Source of the DNA: Lichenostomus cassidix | Lineage: Eukaryota > Chordata > Aves > Passeriformes > Meliphagidae | Direction: 5' to 3' | Assembly (NCBI GenBank): GCA_008360975.2 | Contig: CM039193.1 | Span: 4,082,501-4,146,500 of the forward strand | Length of the DNA: 64,000 bases | In this document: positions 36,044 through 46,400 of the stretch, one piece after another | Layout: each line of letters begins with the position of its first letter | Position numbering within the stretch: the first letter of the stretch is position 1 | Made by a program: the position numbers and the translations under genes | Notes under the pieces: model-generated | Told to the model about the DNA's origin: nothing | The model's database searches: none | The model's input: only the letters and a program-made list of their open reading frames with translations

Positions 36044-37963
36044 TCTCCTCCTTTAACCTGATAAATGGGTAAGTAGGCATGCCATTTTGACATACTAATA
36101 TATGTGTTAAGGTATTAATTTCCCATACATCTTGAATATATGGATCATTGGGGAGCACTTTCTGTTGAAAACAGCAACAGTCATATTTTTCTCACTTGAA
36201 ACTTTTTTCTTATTGTGATACTTAGATTAAATGGAAAAAGTCCTTGTTTTTCTCTAAGCCTGGCGAGAACAAAGACTAAAAGGCATATTAGTTTGTGTGG
36301 TAGAAAAGAGGGATTTGGGGCTGGAATACACAATGGTCAGAGTGAAAGGAGTGGGATTCCATCCACACACACTGGCCTACAGAATATCAGTGGCAAATTC
36401 CTCTCAATCCATTCAGGGTGGACTATTTTTGGTGAAAAATTAATCAGCGGTGTTTCAAGGTATTTAGGAGGGCAAAGAAGCAATGTCTTTCCTTTATGGC
36501 TACACTGCAGTGATCAGTGCCTCTGCAGGTGTGTAATTTAAAGAGGTGCTAGGAGAAAGATGAGCATAACCAGGAAGGATACAGGGTGTGTAGGAAGGTG
36601 ACTGTAGAGGTTGCAGCTGAATGACTGCAGGGCTGCATAATCCTCCATCAGATAACACTTGAGTTTATTTGCCTTGATTTGAACTCTCTGCTTAGAGCCA
36701 GGACACAATGCTCAGAGGTTAACAGGGCGATGCCACACAGCACAAAATAACCTGCAAGGAAAAGTTTCTCACAGAATCAGGCATGACAGCCCAGATCCTG
36801 GCCGATGTAGATCACTGCAATGGCACGTGTATTCACAGAAACTCTGTATTTCAACCATCCAACCTGTGCTGTAACACTGCAGCTCTGAGATCAATCCCAG
36901 CAGAACTAAGCTCACCTTCCACAACCCGCTCACCATCCAGCCACTTGCTCAGTCTGGCCCAGAAGTAATTAAAAAAGAAAGTTTTCTTAACGATATTGAC
37001 CTGTGTCAGAAAGCAAAGTCTCAATTCATCTGTTTGCCTCCCTACCACTGCTAATAGTCAGGAATATACCAAAAAGGAAAAGTGACTGACTTATCAACAT
37101 TATTTTCCTTGTTCTTGATCTAGGTCATCAAGTAGATTAATATGTAGTTGCAAGCTGTTCATTCATTGTAGAGGAGCATGTACATAGCAGGAAATATCTC
37201 CCATGGCACTGATAAACTCTCAGAGGCTATAGGCCAAGGTGTTTATGCTCCAATGGAGACATTTGTGCCAAGTACCTGCTCCCAGTGATATAGTTATAAG
37301 CATTAAACTCGAAATGTAACTTTAAAAATCTATTACGGTCTATAGCTTTTATTATTTCCAAGACGGACAACTGTGTTGGTTATTATCAATATGTTGTGAA
37401 AGGAGCTCTGACGCCTGGGATTTGAGCTGGGGGGATGGGGAAAAGGCACTCGGGAACACTTAGACCAAATGTTAACAAACTGATAAAGCGTTGCAAAAAT
37501 GTTTGAGGCAAATGTTTCCCTTTTCCAGCCCCACACCAGCTTTCAGCACACACCCAGCAGGAGCAGTGTGAGATAACCTTTAACTGATAGCATCTACACA
37601 CTTCCTTGCCAGGATCCCTCTTTGTGACTAGGATGGTAATTTTTCCAGCCTCTCCATTTCTAGGATCTTCCTTCCATATTCCTCTCCTGATTCATCCATC
37701 TGTTGTCTCTATGGATGTCCCCAGCCAACAGATTTATAGATTTACCCAACCATCACTGTCTCCGAATCCACTGTACCTGATACTGATTTTTTACTGTCTT
37801 CCTCCTTGCTTTGCATTTGTAACTTTGCTGTCTCTTTCAACACAAAGTCTTCCTCAGGTCTGTGAGTGAGGAGACTGGGTTCAGAGAGACAAATTTCTCT
37901 CTTGTCTTGGAAATTCTCCTCTTTGTTCACAGGTTCGTCTTAGTGCAAGGTTACTTGCTGTGT
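36044..37963. other. unannotated stretch
   Basis: No gene or repeat recognised. Open frames of 60 to 108 codons on both strands have no domain. The 37600-37870 part is pyrimidine-rich. Confidence 0.5.
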
Positions 37964-38026
37964 CGGGGGGGTTAGAACTAGATAATCTTTAAGGTCCCTT
38001 CCAACACAAACAATTCTATGATTCTG
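37964..38026 (+). mobile_element. short CR1 LINE 3' terminus
   Basis: GGGGGGTTAGAACTAGATAA, ATCTTTAAGGTCCCTTCCAA and CAATTCTATGATTCTG give the last ~60 bp of avian CR1, including the octamer-type tail. Very strongly 5'-truncated. Confidence 0.9.
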
Positions 38027-39399
38027 GATTTTTCTGCTTGGAGTATGTCATGAACTCAGACTCCTTTCCTCCCTCAGATTTTCCCTCCTAGCTCCTAACC
38101 TCACATTTGCCCATAGCAGGTGAACAGCCCTTGTGGAACACCAGAGGCACAAGAGCCACTTCTGGCTGCTTGTCCCTGTCAGGACACTTTTGTCCACTTC
38201 AACATAATGACAGGGGAGGGGAAGCAGAAATGGCAAACACATGGTTGCAAAAATCCTTCCAGAGCCATCATACACAAAGAAATAAATGCACAGAAGCAGC
38301 CCATATATGACAGATCACAAAGTAAAATCATCTTAATGGGAATAAAATATTTCCAGGGTGTTGATACACTGGAAGTCAGAAGTCTCTCAAACTAAAGTTG
38401 TGTTTTAATTGCTTTGGAGGACAAGGAAACAAGTATTCCAATAATAAGTTACTTTTCTGACCACATGAAAATGTGGAATGTCAACAGCAGTGGGTGTTTC
38501 AGGCTGTTTAGCAGTAAAATTGTTATTGCACCCACTGCCATGTAGTATTGCAGCACTTTAAAAGTGGTGAACCCTTTGATGTGAACCCTGGAGCTGCAGT
38601 ACCCACATAAGGCAACAGAGAACTTGGCCTTCAAAGTTTCAGAGTCCTAACACAGAACCAAACCCAAAAAAGCTGTGATTTCTTGTCCTGAATGATTAGG
38701 TTTGTAGTTTTACAAGATGAGCTGCAGCCCACTTTCCCTGTGAAAGAAAACAGGCTGTCTCAAAGCTATATATTTAGATTAGAAAAACATTTACATACAT
38801 GGCCCTGTTATTGTCCAATGCTTTAAAAAAAGTAAATCTATGCTGTTAAACCCACAAACACAAGTTCATTTGGAATGATGGCAAAAAGTAGATCCAGTGT
38901 AGAAAATATTTGTATTTTATACAGACACAGTCAAGTGATGCTTTTGTGGCCATACAAATGTTTTCCTCTACTAACTGACATAATGAAATTTTTATACTTT
39001 CTTATGTTCAAACACTGTAGTTTTAATATTTTGAATGAAATTTATAATTCCTTTCCTTCACCAGCTGATACAATAAGACTAAAATAAGCATTTTTGTAGA
39101 CTCAATGAAAGAAGCAAGTCAAACTTAAGAAAACCAGTAAGAAAAACAAATTCTACAGCAAAAATAAAGCACCAAGTGCTAAAAAATATTTCACAGACAC
39201 CAGCAAAATTATTTTCCTACCTTGTTGTGACATTATGAAGAAAACAAAACTCAGAATGCAAGTTTTGATTAAAAAATCTGTCAGTTCACATGTAATATAA
39301 TATGGACTGACACATACTGCTAAAAGGTACATTTTAACATTAAAGACCAAAACTCCAATGATTAATATTACAGTGATGACAGAATGGGAGTGCCTTATT
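38027..39399. other. unannotated stretch
   Basis: No gene, RNA gene or repeat recognised; AT-rich from 38700 onward. Confidence 0.5.
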
Positions 39400-39960
39400 T
39401 TAATCCTCTGTTTATCTCACCGGGGTAATTTATAGATCACTCGACATATTTTAATAGCAGGCATAAAAAGGTACCCTCTAATATCCACTCGCTCACAAGA
39501 GCTGACATTTGGAGTTACATGTTCAGAAAATACCAGCAACTGCATTTGTTGGACATATATACAAATAACCAGTCATCCCACACACAGTTTATAAAAAGTG
39601 ATCTATTAATAACAAAACAGCTCCGGAGACACACGGCCTCTTAATATTCAGGTAGAGTATCAAGTGTTTAAGTTAAAATAAGGGCAGGAGCACAAAGAGT
39701 GGTCAAGGCATTGATTTGGCTGCCAAATATAGTTTTTGCCATCATAAATCTCTGGCTGACAACTGCACAAAGGCTGCTTTACCTAAACCCTGCCAAGGAA
39801 GGGTGTTTGCTGCCGGATTGCCTGATAGTCACTATGACAACTGATGCCACAATTAGACAAGTACAATCCCACTTTCAAACAGGCACACAAGTCATTAATT
39901 CAGCAGGACTTTTGTTGACAATATGTTATGAGGGAAATATTTAATGCAATTCCAAGGCTG
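39400..39960. promoter_or_regulatory. candidate conserved non-coding block
   Basis: Roughly 560 bp of AT-rich sequence with six or more isolated CpGs (CACCGGGG, CTCGAC, CTCGCT, CTCCGGAG, CACGGC, GCCGGA). It carries several homeodomain-like cores (GTAATTTATAG, TTAATATTCA, TCATTAATTCA, CAATTAGAC). It holds no repeat match, and its single longer frame has no domain. Suggestive of a distal enhancer; conservation is untested. Confidence 0.3.
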
Positions 39961-41333
39961 ATATATTCTCCTGTTATCTGTAGTAAAATAAATTGCAAGA
40001 ACTGATGAAAACAACCATTTAATTAGTCTAAAGTGAGCTGAGGAAGCTATCCTGAACATTTTGGTTTAATGAACTCACAGGTGCACAGAGCTCCTTAGGG
40101 CTGGAGTAGACAATTTGAAGAACATGCTAAGAAAGATGTCACATTTGGGGGGACAGCAAGAGAGAAAGAGAATAAAATGTTTTGAAAAGAGAGCAAACAA
40201 ATTGCATTCCCAATTCTCTCATTCTGTGAGGATATCCATGAGCATCTTTTCTCCTGCGTGAGGGAAAAATTTCTCAAGGGCTCAACAAGATGATCTGAGC
40301 AACTGCAGAGAAATAAGACTCTGATCACCACTGCAATGACATTTTTCCCACCTAGGAGAAGTGAACTGACTTGTTTACAAAATTATTTCCCACTTGATCT
40401 GCTCTTTGAGGCCACTGGGAAGGTCATGAGGAATGCAAGAAAGTCATAGGGGGAGGAAAATTCAGAACAGAAAGAGTCTCATACAACTGTGAGTGCTAAA
40501 CTTAAAGAAAAGCCTTGAGGGAGTCAGGGGACAAAGATCAGTAAGACATTGACTCACATATTCACAGGGAGGGCTCTGAGACCCTCTGCTAGAGAAGCTC
40601 TGTGAGATGTCCTTTGTATAATCCATACAATGCTGTAAAGCTGTTGCTCTGGGGAGGGTGACACCAAGGCAAGCAGCATTTGACATTTTTGGGCTTGGCT
40701 GGCAGGAAGAGCGTGAATTGACCTTGACTTGGTCAGGAGCATGGGCTGGGGAATGTTCTAAGGTCATCTCAGCCAAAAAAGAAAAAAAAAAAGTTATGTG
40801 GACACTGATGTTGCATTTAATTTGAAAGAAGTTTGGATGCTCAAGCTGCTGAAGTCTCCAGGTGGTTAGAACCTCAGCCAAATCCAATCCATTTCAGCCC
40901 CACAGGAGCCAAATTTGTGAGGTGTGTGCTTGAGTCCTCCCTGCCCGTGCCCCAGGGTGCTCAAAGCCACATCCTGCAGTGCTGGTGAGACTGGGCATGG
41001 GGCAGAGGGAAGTGTGGGAATGTTAATGTAGGCAGTGTGAAGCACTGCACCTTTTCAAGAGCAGATCTGGGCAGTGTCCCAGCAGAGACATCCTTGCATC
41101 TCATTTCACTGCTAGAGCAGAACAAGGAGGCAGTGAGGGTTGGACTCTCTCCCCATCCCTGCTCTAAGTGAGCACTTTCCACCCACTCCTCACCTAAATG
41201 TCTTCAGGCAGCATGGCCAGGAGGTGGACAATGAGGCCATTTTACACAGAGCATCAACGTCCTTATTTCTGAAGTTGCTGAAAGGAAAAACAGCCCTTGG
41301 GCTGTTGGCTCAGGGCAGCTCTTCCTCTGGTTT
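39961..41333. other. unannotated stretch
   Basis: A 141-codon minus frame at 40462-40887 overlaps a second open minus frame and has no domain. The 40920-41180 part is GC-richer but matches no repeat that I recognise. Confidence 0.5.
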
Positions 41334-41690
41334 CATCCTGGTTTTGGCTGGGGTAGAGTTAATTTTCTTCCCGGTAGCTGGTACAGAGCAGTGTTTTGGA
41401 TTTAGGATGAGAATAATATTGGTAACATACTGATGTTTTAGTTGTTGCTGGGTAGGGCTAGCAGATTCAGGGACTTCTCAGCTTCCCCTGCTGCCCTGTC
41501 AGAATGGGGCTAAGGGGTACAAAGAGCTGGGAGGGGACACAGCTGGGACAGCTGACCCCAACAGAGGGGCCAGAGGGATATTCCAGACCATATGGTGTTA
41601 TTAAACAGCCCTTTTAAACTCTTCTTTCCTCAACCCACAAGTTTGACTTTTTTTCTGATTCTCTCCCCCATCCCACTGGATCTTCCTAAA
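41334..41690 (+). mobile_element. avian endogenous retrovirus solo LTR, internally deleted
   Basis: Begins with a CCTGGTTTTGGCTGGGGTAG block and includes AGTTAATTTTCTTC, GGGAGGGGACACAGCTGGGA, CAGCTGACCCCAAC and GGGATATTCCAGACCATATG. It ends with TTTCCTCAACCCACAAG and TTCTCTCCCCCATCCCACTG. This order is that of a common bird retroviral LTR family (I think ERVL-like, not certain). The usual sequence between the ATATGG block and the CAACCCAC block is largely missing, and the final bases are absent. No internal retroviral genes flank it, so it is a decayed solo LTR. Confidence 0.85.
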
Positions 41691-42324
41691 TAGGAAGATG
41701 AATCCTCAGTATTTTGGTGTCCTTGAACCTTAAAACTGAAGACAAGGACACAGTCATCTAAAGAAACTTGATCTAATCACTCAACAAAATGATGGTACAG
41801 ATGATTTTTTTCTCCATCCAGCCCCAGTCCCCTCTGTTCCCTTTCCATACACAGGAATCACTGCTCCTCTCCAGCTTTAGTTATCGGTTGCCATATATAG
41901 ACAGGAAATGAAGTACTTTATTAAACTGAAATCATGGGACATTCCCCTGTAACAGGCATGGTATCAAAGTCTATTACTGCCTGTGATCCCTCTAAAAGAC
42001 AAACTTTTTAACGAGCACAGGAATCTCTGCAGCCACTATGGAAGATGGGCACAAGAGCCCCCAGAAAGCCCTATTGTACTGATTAAACAGAAGCTATGAA
42101 TAGCTTAAAAAAATCACAAAAATAAAGCAATAATTTGGTGTGTGATTCCCTCATACCAAAACAGGATGTCTAGATGCTTGCAGCTGATTCTGTGGTTCAG
42201 AAGATAGAGCAGGACTAGTGCGTGCATTATAAAGAAAATCAGATAGAAACCACACTATGATAAACAACATTAGTCATGCTACTTTCCTCCTCACATCCTG
42301 ATGCTTTTAAAAATCAGGCAAATA
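41691..42324. other. unannotated stretch
   Basis: No gene or repeat recognised between the LTR and the MIR-like fragment. Confidence 0.5.
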
Positions 42325-42430
42325 TATATCATTCCAATTTCACACACAAACTGGTATGGAGAAGTTAAATGATTTACTCAAGATCAAAATGCAAGGGGGC
42401 AGATCTGCTCCTCAGACCCCCCTGCTCATG
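42325..42430 (-). repeat. ancient MIR-like SINE fragment abutting a CR1
   Basis: Contains AAACTGGTATGGAGAAGTTA, AATGATTTACTCAAGATCAA and GGGGGCAGATCTGCTCCTCA. This follows the MIR complement (AAACTGAGGCACAGAGAGGTTAAATGACTTGCCCAAGGTCA … GGCAGAGCTG). Diverged. It is followed within about 15 bp by a CR1 terminus. Confidence 0.55.
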
Positions 42431-42445
42431 AGAAAGAAATATGCC

Positions 42446-42510
42446 TGGAGTTGGACTTGGATGATCCTTGCAGGTCCCTTCCAACTCAGGATAGGATTCA
42501 ATGATTCTCT
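42446..42510 (+). mobile_element. short CR1 LINE 3' terminus
   Basis: GAGTTGGACTTGGATGATCC, TTGCAGGTCCCTTCCAACTC and GATTCAATGATTCTCTG are the last ~65 bp of CR1 in + orientation. The tail is slightly diverged. It lies next to the older MIR-like piece. Confidence 0.9.
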
Positions 42511-43539
42511 GTCTACCCAAGTTATGGTTTGGACCAGAATAATTGATCCTGTTCGGTAGCAATAACCTGGTATTTGCAGGAAAACATGAGTAACATGTTT
42601 TACCACAAATCAACGGTTGCATGAAAACTTCAACTTCCTTCCTATACAAAATTCCCCACATGCCACTCGCCTTTAGGGAAATTTAGTAAGAGCTTAGTCC
42701 AACTTCATTACAATTAATAAGGCTTCTGCCTACTTAGAACCAGCCACAACCATTTTCTCCCTTTGCCTCCCCTAATTGCTCCTCATGCTGAAGACTACAA
42801 ATAATTCAGCAGCTATTGGTAGAGGAAACACACAAAGCTAAAACTATTGCACTAAAATAAATTTCCATGTTCTTATGCCTTGTGGCACTAATGGATGCTT
42901 GCCTGCAGGGTTTGTTTTGTCAGTTTTAATTTTAATTAGGAATTAACTCTGCAATGTGTCTAGTTTCTTCACCCCATTTTTTTCCCCCCACTGGATTACA
43001 TTTCAGTTGCACCATGCCTCCTTCCTAAGGCTTCTGGAAGGGCTCTGCACACTTATTTACAAAGATTCCAGTTTTCCACTCTGATTATTTCTCATGTTTG
43101 ATTACATCATCCTCTTCTAGATAAGTGTGTTTGTTAACATAATGACATTACTGTTCAATTTTCGCAAAGCAATTAAAGATGTGTTTAATTTGAAGAATCT
43201 CAGTTGTTTTATTGTCTGCAATTAGGTATATTAACTTCAGTGGGAGTAGTAAATACTAATAAAAGTGCTTTGCTGAGCTAAAGTCTTTCAGAAGGATATA
43301 CAGACAATGCAACTGCATAGTTTTATGTAACAAATTCAGCATGATTTTGATGTATACAGTTATTAGAGTAACTTCTTGAAACACAGAAAGGATCCTTCTA
43401 TATAGCAACAGACAGCATTTTCACTCCCCACCAACTTGGCTACAGAAAATATGTGCTTAATTTGAATGAAATCTTCTTTTGTTTTGCCTGGCAAACATTA
43501 AAAAATAAATCTACTGTGATTGAATCGATAAGGATCCCT
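42511..43539. other. AT-rich unannotated stretch
   Basis: No gene or repeat recognised. The AT-rich 42900-43500 part has many ATTA cores and could be an extension of the candidate regulatory block that follows. Confidence 0.4.
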
Positions 43540-44050
43540 GCCCAATACACTGTTAAGCAGCAATATCTATGTTTTCTTTTCCATGGGATTAGTTCACTGC
43601 TTTTTCAAATGAATGCATGATGCCATCGTTAGTGCCAAGTTCTTATGTAAGAGTTATTAGATATTTAAACGCTGATGTTTGAGTGTCCGTCGCACACTTA
43701 AAATAGATGACTGTCAGGTCTTGTAAACTCCAGAGCGGAGCTGAAACATTTATCTGATCTGAAAGCCATTTATTGAAACTATATTTTGTGCCTTTCAAGT
43801 GGCACTGCTATTATATAAGGGGAAAGCTGGAACTAACACCGCAAAATCCTAATGATCCTCGCCTGCCTTGCACAAGTCCAGCGGACCAGATCCAGAATTC
43901 ATCGGAAGTGACAGGTGCCTGTCAATGCCAGCATCAATGGCACTGGGCAGGAAGGAGGGTAAATGACAGTGATGTAGGAATTTCAAATGGATTAGTGGAC
44001 CCAGACACAGCTTGATGAGGGAAGGAGTGATAAGAGTGACAAGGAAGTTC
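43540..44050. promoter_or_regulatory. candidate conserved non-coding block with palindromic TGACAGG site
   Basis: AT-rich flank followed by a CpG-retaining core (CATCGTT, AACGCTG, GTCCGTCGC, GAGCGGAG, CACCGC, CTCGCC, AGCGGAC, ATCGGAAG). At 43909-43924 it has TGACAGGTGCCTGTCA: two perfect inverted TGACAGG arms around TG, which also hold an E-box-like CAGGTG. TGACAG is the core bound by TALE (MEIS/TGIF) homeodomain proteins. Function is inferred. Confidence 0.3.
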
Positions 44051-44459
44051 TCGCTGCTCCCTTGGGTGATATCTCCGGCACCTGTGTTTTAGGGTTGCAG
44101 TATGATGATTTTGCTGGCAGGGGGTGGATTTCTGGAGGAATACTATTAAGTTTTCTTTCTCAATGCTGGTTGTTCAGTGGCTGTTTTTGTCATTAAAGAC
44201 CAAAGAGCTGAGCTGTGGCAGGATTTCACACAGAGTCCCCCTGTCCCAGGTGACCTCTTGGTCAACATCACTGCTTCATTCTGCAAGATCAGTACTTTTA
44301 ACATTTGGATACTTGAGATTTCCTCAAGGCACTACAGCACTGCATATTCCAGTATTTACTGAAGGAATATATCAGTGTTTCTGTACAGCCACCCAACACG
44401 CAGAGCTATTAAAAAATAATGTTCATGCTGCTTTTATTTTGGTCTATGAATAAATATAC
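44051..44459. other. unannotated stretch
   Basis: No repeat or RNA gene. A 109-codon + frame at 44124-44453 overlaps another open + frame and has no domain. Confidence 0.45.
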
Positions 44460-44690
44460 TCTGCAACTTCCTTCCAAAACAAATGTCTTCTCTCGCAAGG
44501 CCTGCCATGTTATGTTGCATCGCTGCACATTAAAAGTTAAAAAATTATTTATCCTGAATTGTTAAAATTTTCATTAATGGCAATTTATGTCACTCAAAGA
44601 AACCTCCTTGGGAAGAACATGGCATACTTGTACAGACCTATTATGAGAGTTGTCAGAAACATTTGTCCTTATGAAATATAAATAGACAGT
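44460..44690. promoter_or_regulatory. weak candidate conserved block
   Basis: AT-rich, repeat-free sequence with TCTCGCAAGG, GCATCGCTGCAC, TTTTCATTAATGGCAATTTA and AAAATTATTTATCC. It resembles the neighbouring candidate blocks in style, but there is little beyond composition to support it. Confidence 0.18.
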
Positions 44691-45830
44691 ATGTTAGATG
44701 ATTTAGTGAGGGATCTCTTATTTATTTAAAAACAAACATGTTTTTTTCATTTCTCCTTTCAGGAAACCAGGTCATGTAGATTAGACAAGGAGGTTCTCAA
44801 GCTAATGATAACACATCTGTAAATATTTTCTCAAACAGCTTATCCATCTCTCCCAACACCCTCTCTTGGACCTGCCCTGGGGCAGAAGGCATCACCTTGG
44901 TCCTGCTCCACTTCTCCAGGAGGACACACCAGGCTCAGTGAGGCTCTACTCTGTCACCTCCTTCCCTGGAGATTTGATTTCCAAAGCACCTTCACAGGAA
45001 CACCTTCACCCAGTTCATCAATTTCCCAACACTCACAGCTCTTGCTTCCTCTAAATATTATCAGGTGAATTTACTCCTGCAAAAAAGTGGGTTGTGCTGC
45101 CTTTGAATTAGACCTGGGTGGGTAAACAAGGATCATTTCTTTGTTTTTGCTGCTAGCAGCTTAACAAAGCTGTGTGCAGAACCCCATAGTGATGCTAAAC
45201 TTAATTTTCTACAGCTGCTGAGGTTCATAACCAGAATCCATTTCAGGTGGACATAAAAATCCAGCCCAATATTTACTTGCCACTGGATACAAATGTTACC
45301 TAGTGAAGTCTGCACTAGTGTCAGAGAGGTGGATAAATCCTTCAACTTTGTTAAACGTGGAATAAAGGAGAGAATAACTTGAATTAAATTCCTGTGCCCA
45401 CTTGAAATGATGTCTGGCTGTGCCTCTGTACCTGTGCCTGATTTTTGCATGAAAATATTCTCTTTGTCCCTATCTGGTGTTCTCCTTCAAAAAGGAATTG
45501 AGTTAAAAAAGAAGGCAATAATGTAAGATTTTTAAGCAAACAGTTCAATATTTCCTTTAAAATGTTCTCTGTATTCAAGAGCACTTTGATTTCTATCTTT
45601 TTTTTTCCCTCCAGGCTTTGAAACTGTACCTATTTTAAAAAAAGACCATCCCTGATTTTAGTCTTTTGTTCCTTTATGAGCTTTGTCCCCGACTTTTAAA
45701 TGTGGAGAGAGTTGAGAGGCATGTTGTGAGAGAAGAGAAAATAAAAAAAGTAAAAAAAAAAAACTTGCAAACTGTGTTAAATACACCTTTTGTTCATTAC
45801 GTTTAATATAACATTCACTATGAAGATTGA
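44691..45830. other. unannotated stretch
   Basis: No gene or repeat recognised. The 44850-45050 part is pyrimidine- and GC-richer; 45600-45780 has T and A runs. Confidence 0.5.
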
Positions 45831-46400
45831 TATTGAATTATACATTAATTTTAATGCTAAATAACTTTTCTATTTAAAAACCCCTTAGTTTTCTTTTAAT
45901 GTACAGTAATTAAAAAGTGAACCAAAAGAGGCAGCAATAAATCAGGGTGCACAATGCAGTAAAAATATTATAATTAATATTTAACATACGTTTTGATTAC
46001 TTTTAGAATAAGTACAAGAAATATCAATTAGAATATATATTCAAACTTTGCTGCCTTTTCCCCATTATACTCTGGAAAGGGGCTATTTTTAATTCTGGAT
46101 ATTGCATACAAAATAATACATAGTCCCTAATTAAATATAGGGCTGCAATTCAATCGAGAGTTTCTGCTGATGTCATAAATAATAAGAGCACAGCTCGAGG
46201 TATCAATGAATGGCAGCCAAAGCCCGAGATTGAATTACAACTTCAGCATTCAGTCTGTGGATCTGTATTGTTATTTGCAATAGATGGAAAATGATTATTA
46301 TTATTTTTTAAATACAGACAAAAAGAAGGAAATTTGAATTCAAAATCGGCGACTGGGTGGTGGAAGATTAGAAGTCTTGTGATTAGAGAACACAGCTTAT
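45831..46400. promoter_or_regulatory. candidate conserved non-coding block, homeobox-site rich
   Basis: Very AT-rich up to 46130, then a denser core. The core holds GTCATAAA (46172-46179), which fits the posterior HOX/CDX consensus form, and CpGs inside AATCGAGAG, CTCGAGG, CCCGAG and ATCGGCGAC. It also has an inverted pair AATTCAATC (46147-46155) and GATTGAATT (46228-46236). No frame or repeat explains it. Regulatory role inferred. Confidence 0.32.
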
